From JAJVIP01 sp964405835 (GTDB taxonomy: Bacteria; Elusimicrobiota; Elusimicrobia; F11): a stretch of DNA of 48,819 nt. Made by a program: the position numbers and the translations under genes. The notes beneath the pieces were generated by a model that saw only the letters and a list, made by a program, of their open reading frames with translations, was not told the DNA's origin and made no database searches. Shown in pieces: positions 25,445 through 34,157 of this stretch (the stretch's first letter is position 1; each line of letters starts with the position of its first letter). The stretch spans positions 1 through 48,819 of the forward strand of contig CAYOPN010000011.1 in assembly GCA_964405835.1 (NCBI GenBank), written 5' to 3'.

Positions 25445-26377
25445 ATGACAAAAGAACTTCAGTCGCTTGATTTTCTCGAATGCACGAAGTGTCACGCCGA
25501 TTCGCCGCTGGAAGTCCATTCAACACCGGACCAGCGGTCCCTCAAATGCCGTACCTGCGGCGCCGAATTCCCAATGGTGGCCAACGTTGTCCGGATGATC
25601 AGCAAAGAGCGCGACGCCGATACCTTGAAAAAATTTGAACATCAATGGAAAGTCTGGGGCGGCGACGCCGTGGTGTTCGGCGATTCCGCAAAAGGGCATG
25701 AGGAACGTTTCTTCAAGGCTTGCCCCGATCCAAAATTCAGCCGTGCGTGGTTCAACCAGAAAAAAGTGCTCGACGCCGGCTGCGGCCACGGCCTTGTGGT
25801 CGAGGCGTTCGATAATCTCGGCGCGGATGCCGTTGGACTCGATTTTGGCGACGGAATCTTTCGTGCCGCCAAACGCCTCGAACACAAAAACAATTTGTTC
25901 GTGCAGGGGGACATCCTCGACATACCGTTCCGTGAAGCGTCGTTTGATTTTGTGCACTGTTGTGGGGTCATTCATCACACGCGCGATCCGCGTTTAGCGC
26001 TTAAGAAATTGGCTTCTGTGGTCAAGCCAGGCGGTGGTCTGTATATCTGGGTTTATCCGGTGAAGGGGTGGCTTTGGGAGACCACGATGGCGACGGCCCG
26101 TGCGTTCACAACTCGAATGCCCCCGGCGTTGCTCAGCGCCTTGTCCTATCTTTTGGTCCCGCTTCTGTATGTTGTGCCCGCTTTCAGTAAGACTTCTCCA
26201 CGAAAGAATTCCTTGCGACAATGCGCTCAGGTCATTTACGACTGGCTTTCCCCGAAGTACCAAAGCCATCACACCTTCAATGAGATCAAGCGTTGGTTTG
26301 AAGAAGAGGGGTTTGATTCCGTTGCCGAGAGCGACGAATACCCTCTCAGCGTGTATGGCATCAAAAAACAACAGTAA
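25445..26377 (+). CDS. class I SAM-dependent methyltransferase with N-terminal Trm112-like zinc motif
   Basis: This 310-residue protein starts with a Trm112-like segment (CTKCHADSPLEV and CRTCGAEFPM, residues about 14-45). The methyltransferase core follows: VLDAGCGHGLVVEAF is motif I, AVGLDFGDGIFRA holds the ribose-binding acid and FDFVHCCGVIHHTRDP is motif IV. A hydrophobic stretch near residues 225-250 (LLSALSYLLVPLLYVVPAF) may be membrane associated. It starts the unit 25445-27962, and the next gene overlaps it by 23 bases. Confidence 0.87.
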   Translation: MTKELQSLDFLECTKCHADSPLEVHSTPDQRSLKCRTCGAEFPMVANVVRMISKERDADTLKKFEHQWKVWGGDAVVFGDSAKGHEERFFKACPDPKFSRAWFNQKKVLDAGCGHGLVVEAFDNLGADAVGLDFGDGIFRAAKRLEHKNNLFVQGDILDIPFREASFDFVHCCGVIHHTRDPRLALKKLASVVKPGGGLYIWVYPVKGWLWETTMATARAFTTRMPPALLSALSYLLVPLLYVVPAFSKTSPRKNSLRQCAQVIYDWLSPKYQSHHTFNEIKRWFEEEGFDSVAESDEYPLSVYGIKKQQ

Positions 26378-27962
26378 GGCACATCCTTTAATCGTCCTTT
26401 TCATCGCCGCCGCCTGTTATTTGTCGATGGCGATCGCCGGTATGCACTTTGGCCTTCCCGATAGCGGCCACAATCTCTCCTACAATTGCGACGAATTAAA
26501 TTACATTGAAGTGTTGAGCCGACTAAAACCTTCCGAAGGAAAAATAAACCCACACCCGTTTTTTACGCATCCCACCGGTTATCTCTTAATGAACGGCACG
26601 GCATTGCTTGCCATGCGCGCTGTGGGTTGGATCCCGAAGGGAGACCAGGAATTTTTTCGACTCAATCCGCATTTGTTTGCCCGTTTTTACTTGGTCGGAC
26701 GTACCCTTCAGGTGTTTTTTGGACTAGCGTTGTTGATAGCCGGCTGGTTTGTGTTCCGGAAAATATGGGGCGATTCCGTGGCTTCGTACACGCTTTTGTT
26801 GCTGGCGGTTTCGCCATCGTTTGTCGCCACGTCCCATTTCAGCCAGGCCAATATGCCGGTGGCGCTTTTTATGTTTTTTGCGCTGGCCGCTTTGTGGTTC
26901 GGTGTGTCGAAGGGGTTTGCGGAAAAATGGCTTTATTTCGCTTCGTACCTAAACGGTCTTGCGATCAGTATCAAAGTGTCCGCCTTGGCGTTCTTTGCTC
27001 CGATCGCGTATTACCTTTATAAGTCGGAGAACCGTGTGAGGAACGCGCTGTTGGCCGGCGTACTGATTATCGCGGGATTTGTGACAGGAGATCCGTTCTT
27101 ATTGATGGACCCAGAAGCGTTCTACAAAGGCCTTTATTACCATGTCAGTTCAAACCAGCTCCCGCTTCCGGCGTTTCTGCCGGGATTAATTTATCCGGGA
27201 CGGGTGGCTTATCCCCATGCCATGGGCTGGCCGTTGTTTTTGCTTGCCTTGGCGGGAATTGTATGGGCGCTGTTTCAAAAGAAAAAGCCGCTTGTGGCCG
27301 TTACGCTGGTGTGGCTTGTAGGATTTTATTTGGCCGCGGTTCGCGTCGGATATATCGCGGCGTCGGGCCGCGTGTTGATTAGCTTGCCCGCCGCGATCCT
27401 TTTGGCGGCGCTGTTTCTTGATTGGTTACGAACATTCCCCAAATGGGGGAAAGCGGCCTCGGCAGCGTTGTTTTTTGTGGTTTTTATTTTGACCGCGGGG
27501 CATTCTCTCGCGATATTAAACCTGCGCTTCACTTATCCAATCCAAAAACAAACTTCCGATTGGATCACGGCCAACATATCGCGCGACGCTGTGATTGGAT
27601 TGCCGCACAATATCTATTGGTGGTCCCCGGACGTGGTTTACCGGTCGGTCCATCATCCGGAACGGCAGGCGAAACCCTACAAGGTGCGGGATTTTTATTT
27701 CTCATTGCCGGACATAAAAAAGGAGCGTCCGGACTACTTCATTATTACGGCCTGGGAAAACACCATGTGCAATTACGATTTCCCGGCAGAAAAATGCCGC
27801 GAATTTTTTGATTACTTCGAAAATTCCGGCGCCTATAGCGTGGCTCAGGAGTTTCCGCGCGCGGTCGAATTTGCCGGGTGGAAATGGGAGCGAAAAGAAA
27901 GAGTCTTTAATTTCGACGACGACCTGTGGGCTACGTCGACGAAAATCTACAAGAGGAATTAG
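26355..27962 (+). CDS. GT-C membrane glycosyltransferase (ArnT/PMT-like)
   Basis: The frame is open from 26100, but the part before 26355 lies within the methyltransferase gene. ATG 26355 gives a 535-residue protein that begins directly with a membrane helix. The loop after it reads YNCDELNYIEVLSRL, the acidic GT-C signature, followed by HPFFTHPTGYLLMNG and ten or so further membrane spans. The last 100 residues form a soluble extracytoplasmic domain (SRDAVIGLPHNIYWWSPD and so on), as in several PMT/ArnT-like enzymes. It probably transfers a sugar from a lipid-phosphate donor. Its stop overlaps the convergent gene by four bases. Confidence 0.82.
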   Translation: MASKNNSKAHPLIVLFIAAACYLSMAIAGMHFGLPDSGHNLSYNCDELNYIEVLSRLKPSEGKINPHPFFTHPTGYLLMNGTALLAMRAVGWIPKGDQEFFRLNPHLFARFYLVGRTLQVFFGLALLIAGWFVFRKIWGDSVASYTLLLLAVSPSFVATSHFSQANMPVALFMFFALAALWFGVSKGFAEKWLYFASYLNGLAISIKVSALAFFAPIAYYLYKSENRVRNALLAGVLIIAGFVTGDPFLLMDPEAFYKGLYYHVSSNQLPLPAFLPGLIYPGRVAYPHAMGWPLFLLALAGIVWALFQKKKPLVAVTLVWLVGFYLAAVRVGYIAASGRVLISLPAAILLAALFLDWLRTFPKWGKAASAALFFVVFILTAGHSLAILNLRFTYPIQKQTSDWITANISRDAVIGLPHNIYWWSPDVVYRSVHHPERQAKPYKVRDFYFSLPDIKKERPDYFIITAWENTMCNYDFPAEKCREFFDYFENSGAYSVAQEFPRAVEFAGWKWERKERVFNFDDDLWATSTKIYKRN

Positions 27963-29662
27963 GGGCAGGAGTAGATATCGAGATTGGGGCCCTGGGTCAA
28001 GCCCGGTTCCCGATAGAACGTGTTCTCAAGTATGCAGCGCTCGCGTAGTTCCTTCATCCACCCAAGATTACGCTTTTCATACAGAAAATCTTTGGCGACC
28101 ACCACGGTCTTAATGTTGTTTTGCCGGACCATTTTTAATCCCTGGGTCGCCAAGTCTAGCGATTCCATACTTTGATAGGCGCGTTCCGTCCGCTCGGGTG
28201 TGTCTTCGACTTCCGTGAGACTTCGCCGCAAATAATAAACCATGTAGCCGCCGCCCGGGTGATTGTGCGCGAGCGCGCGATAATAATGGCGACGCGGATG
28301 GTTGATTTTTTCCCCGCGAACCAAGAGTTCCTGCACTTGCGTCAGCGATTTCGTGAGCTGCGGTGTATTAAAGGGGTCCGTGAGCAAAATTTTATCGCCT
28401 TGCGGCACGTGCGCGTTCAACCATGCTTTCGCAAGCGTGCGCGTGTCGGGCCGGCCCAGTTCAATGGTTTGGACTGACGACCGCATAACAAAAAGCATCA
28501 CGATCGCGCCGGCGGCCATAAGGCCGTATTTCTTCTGTTTGCCCATCCTGTCGACCAATGTGGAAAAGCCCATGGCCGCGGGCAGAACCAGAGGAACGTA
28601 CACGCCCAATGCATACCGGTAGAAATTTCCGTGGTAAGCGCCCGAAAGAATCACGGCCATGATCACCATCGGCAATGCCCATACGGCGCGTTGCGCGAGC
28701 GTCCTTTTGTTTTTGGAAAGTCCCAGCGCCAACAGGAAACAACCCAGGCCCAAGCCGAATGGATCTAGGAAATAAACAGAATTTTTAATGATTTGGAGAA
28801 ATTGCCAGGCGCGGTTGACCTGGCGGGACGCAAGTTCGGTCTGGCTGCTTTCCCCGAGCGCTACCACATGCAATTGGCCGAGTGCGAAAACATCGCCAAG
28901 CGCTTTCTTTAAGTCGAACAGAAAAAACGGGGTCCCAATAAAGAATCCCACGAACACGAACAGGCAGCCGTAAAGCAAATGGACATGTTGGCGTTTGGAT
29001 TTTGGTGTGAGGAAATGAAACGCCACAATAAGAAACCCAAGTGGGGCGGCAATATAATGGGCGGAAATGGCCAGTCCGAAGGCGAGCCCCGCCAATATAT
29101 AAGACTTCCTGTCTGCATCGTTAAGTACCCCATGAAGGAAATACACCCCGAGCGTGATGAGAAAAATCATGAGGCTGTTCATCGTCGCGTACCGACTGTA
29201 AAACCAGAATGCCGGGCCGGTCGCCAGAAACGCGGCCGCAAGCAGGCCTGTCAAATGGTTGTAATGCTTCCGACCGGTTTCGTAGAGCACCCATACACCG
29301 CCCGCGAATAACGCGGCGGCCAAGAGCCGTGCACAAAGATAAATTTTGGTTGGCTCATAGAAATAGGAGGAAGCAAAATCGAGGCCTGAGCTGACAAGGC
29401 CGGTCAATAGATTTAACGCAAATAGCAACCCGAGCATGACCGCCAACGTATAGCTCCACAGCGTTGGGTATTTAAAGTCGTGAGGGTTTAAATCGCCCGT
29501 GGAGAAGTGCGCGGCGATGTTCAAATGGTGGGGTTCATCGGCATGGTAGAGATTGGGGAGATCATGGCCGATGTTCCAGGCCTGGAACATCAATGTCGCT
29601 AGAAAAAGGAAAAAGCCGGTTTTGTTTTTAAAACACTCCGAAGTTGGCGGGCGTTCGTTCAT
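27959..29662 (-). CDS. GT-C membrane glycosyltransferase (ArnT/PMT-like)
   Basis: This 567-residue polytopic protein has the outer loop YHADEPHHLNIAAHFSTGDLNPHDFKYP after its first helix. The Asp-Glu pair and downstream HDF/YP segment are typical of ArnT/PMT relatives. About ten hydrophobic helices follow, then a soluble C-terminal domain of about 150 residues beginning near residue 410 (RTLAKAWLNAHVPQGDKI). The layout parallels the convergent gene at 26355, and the pair may be distant paralogues. It is a one-gene unit whose start is 57 bases from the divergent TylF-like gene. Confidence 0.82.
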   Translation of the reverse strand: MNERPPTSECFKNKTGFFLFLATLMFQAWNIGHDLPNLYHADEPHHLNIAAHFSTGDLNPHDFKYPTLWSYTLAVMLGLLFALNLLTGLVSSGLDFASSYFYEPTKIYLCARLLAAALFAGGVWVLYETGRKHYNHLTGLLAAAFLATGPAFWFYSRYATMNSLMIFLITLGVYFLHGVLNDADRKSYILAGLAFGLAISAHYIAAPLGFLIVAFHFLTPKSKRQHVHLLYGCLFVFVGFFIGTPFFLFDLKKALGDVFALGQLHVVALGESSQTELASRQVNRAWQFLQIIKNSVYFLDPFGLGLGCFLLALGLSKNKRTLAQRAVWALPMVIMAVILSGAYHGNFYRYALGVYVPLVLPAAMGFSTLVDRMGKQKKYGLMAAGAIVMLFVMRSSVQTIELGRPDTRTLAKAWLNAHVPQGDKILLTDPFNTPQLTKSLTQVQELLVRGEKINHPRRHYYRALAHNHPGGGYMVYYLRRSLTEVEDTPERTERAYQSMESLDLATQGLKMVRQNNIKTVVVAKDFLYEKRNLGWMKELRERCILENTFYREPGLTQGPNLDIYSCP

Positions 29663-29719
29663 TGGCGGGAATAATTTCAGATTGCAAGAAATACCTCAAG
29701 GGTTTATTATCAGCCACCA
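29663..29719 (+). promoter_or_regulatory. putative divergent leaderless promoters for the 29720 and 29662 genes
   Basis: Plus strand: TTGCAA (29682-29687), a 17-base spacer and TATTAT (29705-29710), then nine bases to ATG 29720. Minus strand: TTGAGG, a 17-base spacer and AATTAT, then eight bases to ATG 29662. No Shine-Dalgarno is seen for either gene. The repeat of the same geometry as at 25408-25444 raises confidence. This promoter would drive the ten-gene unit up to 41316. Confidence 0.4.
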
Positions 29720-30424
29720 ATGATCAAGTTCCTCTCACGCGCGTTTTTCCTCCAGAACCTGCTGGCGAAATTTTTCGCGCTTATGCCTCCCAGTATCGGC
29801 CACAACCTGGGGAAATACGGCGCATTGAAGAAGGCTTTCTATCTCACCTCGCTTGACGGCGTCCCCGGCGATTACCTTGAGTTCGGCGTTTTCACGGGTA
29901 GTTCCATGTCCGCCGCAATCGAAATGTCTCGCTGCGAGATCGTGCCGCGCGAGAAACCCGTCCGTTTTATCGGATTTGATTCCTTTGCCGGTTTCGGAAA
30001 ACTCTCCGACAAAGAAAAAGACCATCCGTTCTTTAAAGATTCCTTTTTTGAGACCGATGCCAAATCGGTGCAGAAGCGCCTCTCCTCGCTGCTGTCCGAC
30101 CCGTCCCGCGTCACATTAATCGAGGGTTTCTTTGACGCAACGCTAAAGGGGAAAACCCCGTTGAATTATGGCGTTGAGAAAGCCGCTGTGGTAATGGTCG
30201 ATTGCGACACGTACTCGGGCGCGACGCTTGTGTTTGATTTCATCAAGCCCGCATTGCAGGAAGGGACTTATCTAATTATCGATGATTTTTTCAGCTACAA
30301 AGGGGCCAGCAAGCTTGGTACTTACGGTGCGTTCCTTAAATTTCAATCCGAACTTCGCGACTGGTCCTTCCGCCGCGTTTTTGATTACGGCTACGGCGGC
30401 GCCGTGTTTGTAGCCAGCAAATGA
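29720..30424 (+). CDS. TylF/MycF-like O-methyltransferase
   Basis: This 234-residue protein matches the macrocin O-methyltransferase family. GDYLEFGVFTGSSM is the SAM loop, IGFDSFAGFG follows, and VDCDTYSGA and LIIDDFFSYKG hold the metal-binding aspartates. Family members methylate sugar hydroxyls in a metal-dependent way. It starts the ten-gene unit that ends at 41316, and its stop overlaps the next gene by four bases. A putative promoter lies directly upstream (29682-29710). Confidence 0.86.
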   Translation: MIKFLSRAFFLQNLLAKFFALMPPSIGHNLGKYGALKKAFYLTSLDGVPGDYLEFGVFTGSSMSAAIEMSRCEIVPREKPVRFIGFDSFAGFGKLSDKEKDHPFFKDSFFETDAKSVQKRLSSLLSDPSRVTLIEGFFDATLKGKTPLNYGVEKAAVVMVDCDTYSGATLVFDFIKPALQEGTYLIIDDFFSYKGASKLGTYGAFLKFQSELRDWSFRRVFDYGYGGAVFVASK

Positions 30425-31014
30425 CCCGCTCTTTCTGTTTCATCCGTCACCGCATCAATAAAATATCCGCGTTAAAGGACATTCCGTCGAACGAGGGCGT
30501 CGAAATCGACGTCCGTTCATCCGAAGGGAAACTGGTTCTTACTCATGACGTTCACACTAAGGGGGACTCGCTTTCGAAATATCTTCGGGAATTTTCCCGT
30601 TTGGAAATTAAAGGTCCAGTCGTGTTTAACGTGAAAGAAGACGGGCACGAGGTCGAGATAGTGCGGTTGGCCAAAAAGAACCGGATTAAAAATTATTTCT
30701 TTCTCGATTTGTCGATGCCGACCTTGGTCCGGCTGACGATGAAAGAGCGGAACCCCAACGTGGCGCTCCGCGTGTCGGAGTACGAGATCCCGGCAGCAAC
30801 GGAGATGTTTGAGGGCCGCGCCAAATGGGTATGGGTCGATTGTTTTCTCGGGAAGCCGCCGGCCGTCTCCGTGATCAAGAAACTTTCCAAAAAATTTCGT
30901 GTCTGTCTGGTGTCGCCCGAACTCCAGCGTTTTGATCCCGCCGCCATCCGTTCGTTCCGCCATTTGCTTCCGCTTGTGGACGCGGTCTGCACAAAATATC
31001 CCGCGCTCTGGTAA
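30421..31014 (+). CDS. GDPD-like phosphodiesterase-fold protein
   Basis: This 197-residue protein resembles a short glycerophosphodiester phosphodiesterase. It has RHRINKISAL near the N-terminus, VEIDVRSSEGKLVLTHDV with the Glu-x-Asp and His-Asp pairs of the family, and FNVKED at the position of the third metal ligand. It is about 40-50 residues shorter than common GDPD enzymes. It may cleave a phosphodiester such as a glycerophosphoryl or CDP-linked intermediate, or act as a sugar-phosphate enzyme. It overlaps the flanking genes by four bases and one base. Confidence 0.72.
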   Translation: MTRSFCFIRHRINKISALKDIPSNEGVEIDVRSSEGKLVLTHDVHTKGDSLSKYLREFSRLEIKGPVVFNVKEDGHEVEIVRLAKKNRIKNYFFLDLSMPTLVRLTMKERNPNVALRVSEYEIPAATEMFEGRAKWVWVDCFLGKPPAVSVIKKLSKKFRVCLVSPELQRFDPAAIRSFRHLLPLVDAVCTKYPALW

Positions 31015-31676
31015 TGGCCAAAATTAAAGCGGTCTTTTTCGATTTGGATGACACGCTTTATCCGGCGGTCGAAACCTACCGGCACGGGCTTAGGTATGCG
31101 TGGAAAGCTTTCCGACGACGGAAGCGCGTTTCGTTTCCGTATTTCTTGCGCGCCTACAAACGCGCGCGCCTCCAAGTGCAGTCTTTGCTCCGAAACGATC
31201 CTTCCTGCCGGAACCGGCTGCTTTATTTTAAGCGTCTCATAGAAAACGAATTGGGTGGGACTTCTCCGGCATTGACATTGGCGGTGTCTTCTGCCTACGA
31301 GAAATGTTTTGACCGGTTGCGTCCATTGACCGCGCCGTGGTTAAAGCAGATGGCGAAAACGTACCGGCTCGGCGTCATTACGAATTTGACGGGGCATATG
31401 CAGCTTTTGAAATTGCGGCGCCTGGACCCGCGCGGGGAAATATTCTCGATTGTGGTCACGTCGGAGGAAGCGGGCGCGGAAAAACCATCACCACTTCCGT
31501 ACCGCGAAGCATGCCGGCGCGCCCAATGCCGGCCCGCACAGGCGATAATGATCGGCAACTCGCTGCGGGACGACGTGCGGGCCGCAAAAAGAGCGGGACT
31601 GCGCGCTATTCATCTGTCTTTCAATAATCTGGAAAGGCTTCCCGCGCTCTTGGAGAAAATTATTGAACGCGCTTAA
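31014..31676 (+). CDS. HAD-family phosphatase
   Basis: This 220-residue protein has all the HAD motifs: VFFDLDDTLYP (nucleophile Asp10 and Asp12), LGVITNLTG (motif II Thr), EKPSPLPYREACRR (motif III Lys) and MIGNSLRDDVRAAKRAG (motif IV acids). The cap domain between about residues 20 and 95 is helical and rich in Arg/Lys. The ATG shares one base with the previous stop (TAATG) and the end overlaps the aldolase gene. A sugar-phosphate phosphatase feeding the downstream nucleotidyltransferase is plausible. Confidence 0.88.
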   Translation: MAKIKAVFFDLDDTLYPAVETYRHGLRYAWKAFRRRKRVSFPYFLRAYKRARLQVQSLLRNDPSCRNRLLYFKRLIENELGGTSPALTLAVSSAYEKCFDRLRPLTAPWLKQMAKTYRLGVITNLTGHMQLLKLRRLDPRGEIFSIVVTSEEAGAEKPSPLPYREACRRAQCRPAQAIMIGNSLRDDVRAAKRAGLRAIHLSFNNLERLPALLEKIIERA

Positions 31677-32628
31677 TGTCTTCGTTCGTTTGGCCCGTAC
31701 CATTGGCAAGGACATTTATCTTGCCCAGGCTGGCGGTGGGAACATTTCTTTTAAGCGCGATGATGGAAGCACCTTGATCAAAGCATCGGGTTGCCACTTG
31801 TCCGAAGTCGGGCCGTCAAAAGGATGGGTCGCCGCCGACCAGCGCGCGATGGCGAAAGCGTTGGTCTCGCTGCGCAGCGAAAAAGATTACGCGGACTTCA
31901 TTGCCCGGTTCAGCCGCGGCGCCGAGAAGCCCATGTCGATGGAGGCCGGGTTTCATGTGCTCATCCCGCACCGCATTGTGCTGCATGTCCACAGCTTGGC
32001 CGGCATCACACTTGGACTGCTGCCGAACGCCAAAATAAAACGGCTCATTCAAGCGGCGATGAAAGACCATGTTGAAGTCCACATCATGTCGCCCTCCAAA
32101 CCCGGCCTGGAACTAACGCGGCATTTTGTTACGGCCCTCAAAAACAAAAATCTTTCGACGGAGCGCCCGCATCTGTGGGTGTTGAAAAACCACGGCCTTA
32201 TCTGGTCCGGCAATGACGAGCGCGCGCTCTTGGCCGCGAGCAACACGTTCGAACGATATTTCCGTGTGCGCTGGCACTTTAGTCGTTACCGCCGGCCTTC
32301 CGTGCAACGGAACGGCGTGGTGGATTTTTCGCGCTGGCCGCGTTGCTCGTTTGATTTCCGGCCGCTCTTTCCGGATTTCGCGGTGTATTTCAATTTGTGG
32401 GGGAAAGAAAGCGATGCGGACCTGCATCGGTTGGCGGCGCGCCGCCTCCGTATTTCCGGCGCTTCGGAAAAAAACATCAACGACAAGGCCGAAGTGTTGT
32501 TCGCGCACGCGCTTGTCTCCACGGCCGGGTCTTCGAATGGTAGATTGCCGGCCTTGACCCCAGCAATGATCCATTCCATTCGCAATATGGAAACAGAAAA
32601 ACGACGGATGGCCGCTTCCATCGCATGA
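31663..32628 (+). CDS. class II aldolase/adducin-family protein
   Basis: This 321-residue protein has a class II aldolase fold. AQAGGGNISFKR is the phosphate-binding glycine loop, SMEAGFH the catalytic acid segment, LHVHSLAG the His-x-His zinc pair (His108, His110) and LKNHGLIWSG the third zinc histidine. Relatives include L-fuculose-1-phosphate aldolase and L-ribulose-5-phosphate 4-epimerase. The C-terminal 100 residues are an added extension beyond the usual 210-220. The start is TTG 31663 inside the HAD gene; no ATG is in frame nearby. Aldol cleavage or epimerisation of a ketose phosphate is expected. Substrate unknown. Confidence 0.85.
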   Translation: MNALNVFVRLARTIGKDIYLAQAGGGNISFKRDDGSTLIKASGCHLSEVGPSKGWVAADQRAMAKALVSLRSEKDYADFIARFSRGAEKPMSMEAGFHVLIPHRIVLHVHSLAGITLGLLPNAKIKRLIQAAMKDHVEVHIMSPSKPGLELTRHFVTALKNKNLSTERPHLWVLKNHGLIWSGNDERALLAASNTFERYFRVRWHFSRYRRPSVQRNGVVDFSRWPRCSFDFRPLFPDFAVYFNLWGKESDADLHRLAARRLRISGASEKNINDKAEVLFAHALVSTAGSSNGRLPALTPAMIHSIRNMETEKRRMAASIA

Positions 32629-34157
32629 AAATGCAAGTGGTGGTACCCATGGGCGGCGTGGGCCAGCGTTTCCTCGACGCCGGTTACGACGCGCCCAAGC
32701 CGCTATTGAAAGTGGGCGGCGAATTCCTTATCAAGCGGCTCATCCAGAAGTTTCCCTCTGACGCGCGCTTTGTTTTTCCATGCAACGAAGACCATCTAAA
32801 GAAAACGCCGCTCCGGAAGGTATTGTTGGCCGCGGCACCCAAAGGTGTGATTGTCCCGATCAAACCCCACAAAAAAGGCCCCGTTTATTCGGTCATGCAG
32901 GCGGCCTCTTCCATCCAAAGCAATCTTCCCACGATCGTGAATTATTGTGATTTTTCTTTCTCGTGGGACCCCGACGATTTTGTTGCGTTCGCCGAACGTA
33001 CGGCCTGCGACGGCGCGATCTTTTGTTACCGCGGCTTTCACCCACATTATCTCGGCAATACGCTGTACGCCTATTGCCGTGAAGTGGGAGGTCGAATCAG
33101 CGACGTGCGCGAGAAAGGGCACTTCACGCCCGACCGCACCAACGAGTTCGCTTCCTCGGGAACCTATTATTTCGGATCGGGTGGTCTCATGAAGAAAACT
33201 TTTCAAGCGGCGCAGTCACAGAAACTTTCGCTCAACGGGGAATATTACGTGAGCCTCGCCTACAACCCGCTCATCATGGCTGGCGGCAAAGTGTTGGTTT
33301 ACGAAATCCCGTTCATGCTCCAGTGGGGGACGCCAGAAGATATCGAGGACTACAATTACTGGCACGCGGTTTTTGCAAAATTTGCCCGCCGCGATAGCGC
33401 GCTCTCGGTCAAAGGTCCGCGCTTGTTAATGCCGATGGCCGGTTTGGGTTCGCGTTTCAAAGACACCACGCTACCGAAACCGATGATTCCTGTGATGGGA
33501 CGCCCGATGTTTGAAAATGCACGCGCGATGTCACCGGCGCGCGCGAGCGACGCCGTTTTTGTGGTGCGCGAGGAAGTCCGTTCGCATTTTCCTCAGCCGG
33601 CCACAGGCCAAAAGTGGATAGCGCTACCGGGCGCTACGCGTGGGCAGGCCGAAACCGTTTTGAAAGGACTCGCGGCGTTTCGTGATGAAGATCCTGTGCT
33701 GGTCACGGCCTGCGATCATGGGCTTTTGTGGAGCAAGAAGAAATGGGACGGTTTGCTCAAGCGCGGGCCCGATGTGGTGGTGTTCGGACAACGTGGATAT
33801 CCCGGCGCGCGCCGCACACCGAAGAGTTACGCCTATATCGAGGCGGACCCGCAGTCGCGCATCAAACGGGTCAGCGTGAAGGAACCGATCAGTGCGCGGC
33901 CACAAGATGATTTGTTGCTGGTCGGAACATTTTATTTTCGGAAAGCCGGGCAACTGCGCGAGATCATCGAAACGCTTTTGTCGCGCGGCCTTCAGGTCAA
34001 TGGCGAGTATTATTTGGACTCGGCCATATCCATCGCGGTTGAAAACAAGTGGGACGTTCGTGTGTTTGAGACCGAGGGATACATGAATTGGGGCAGTCCC
34101 GATGCACTCGCGGAGTTTGGCTATTGGCATCGGTATTTTCAGGGGGTGCCGGCTTGA
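32625..34157 (+). CDS. tandem double sugar nucleotidyltransferase
   Basis: This 510-residue protein contains two nucleotidyltransferase domains in one chain. Domain 1 (about 1-258) has VVVPMGGVGQRF, APKPLLKVGG and YCDFSFSWD. Domain 2 (about 265-510) has LLMPMAGLGSRF, LPKPMIPVMG and TACDHGLLWS. The two end in matching segments, NGEYYVSLAYN…DYNYWHAVF and NGEYYLDSAIS…EFGYWHRYF, so the gene arose by duplication and fusion. Both halves keep the nucleotide loop and the metal-binding Asp. It should activate a sugar or alcohol phosphate with an NTP. Two domains could mean two substrates or one regulatory half. Confidence 0.88.
   Translation: MKMQVVVPMGGVGQRFLDAGYDAPKPLLKVGGEFLIKRLIQKFPSDARFVFPCNEDHLKKTPLRKVLLAAAPKGVIVPIKPHKKGPVYSVMQAASSIQSNLPTIVNYCDFSFSWDPDDFVAFAERTACDGAIFCYRGFHPHYLGNTLYAYCREVGGRISDVREKGHFTPDRTNEFASSGTYYFGSGGLMKKTFQAAQSQKLSLNGEYYVSLAYNPLIMAGGKVLVYEIPFMLQWGTPEDIEDYNYWHAVFAKFARRDSALSVKGPRLLMPMAGLGSRFKDTTLPKPMIPVMGRPMFENARAMSPARASDAVFVVREEVRSHFPQPATGQKWIALPGATRGQAETVLKGLAAFRDEDPVLVTACDHGLLWSKKKWDGLLKRGPDVVVFGQRGYPGARRTPKSYAYIEADPQSRIKRVSVKEPISARPQDDLLLVGTFYFRKAGQLREIIETLLSRGLQVNGEYYLDSAISIAVENKWDVRVFETEGYMNWGSPDALAEFGYWHRYFQGVPA

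Noticed and set aside
26100..26354. N-terminal extension of the GT-C gene starting at 26355
   Set aside because: It overlaps the methyltransferase gene and carries no hydrophobic helix or family content.
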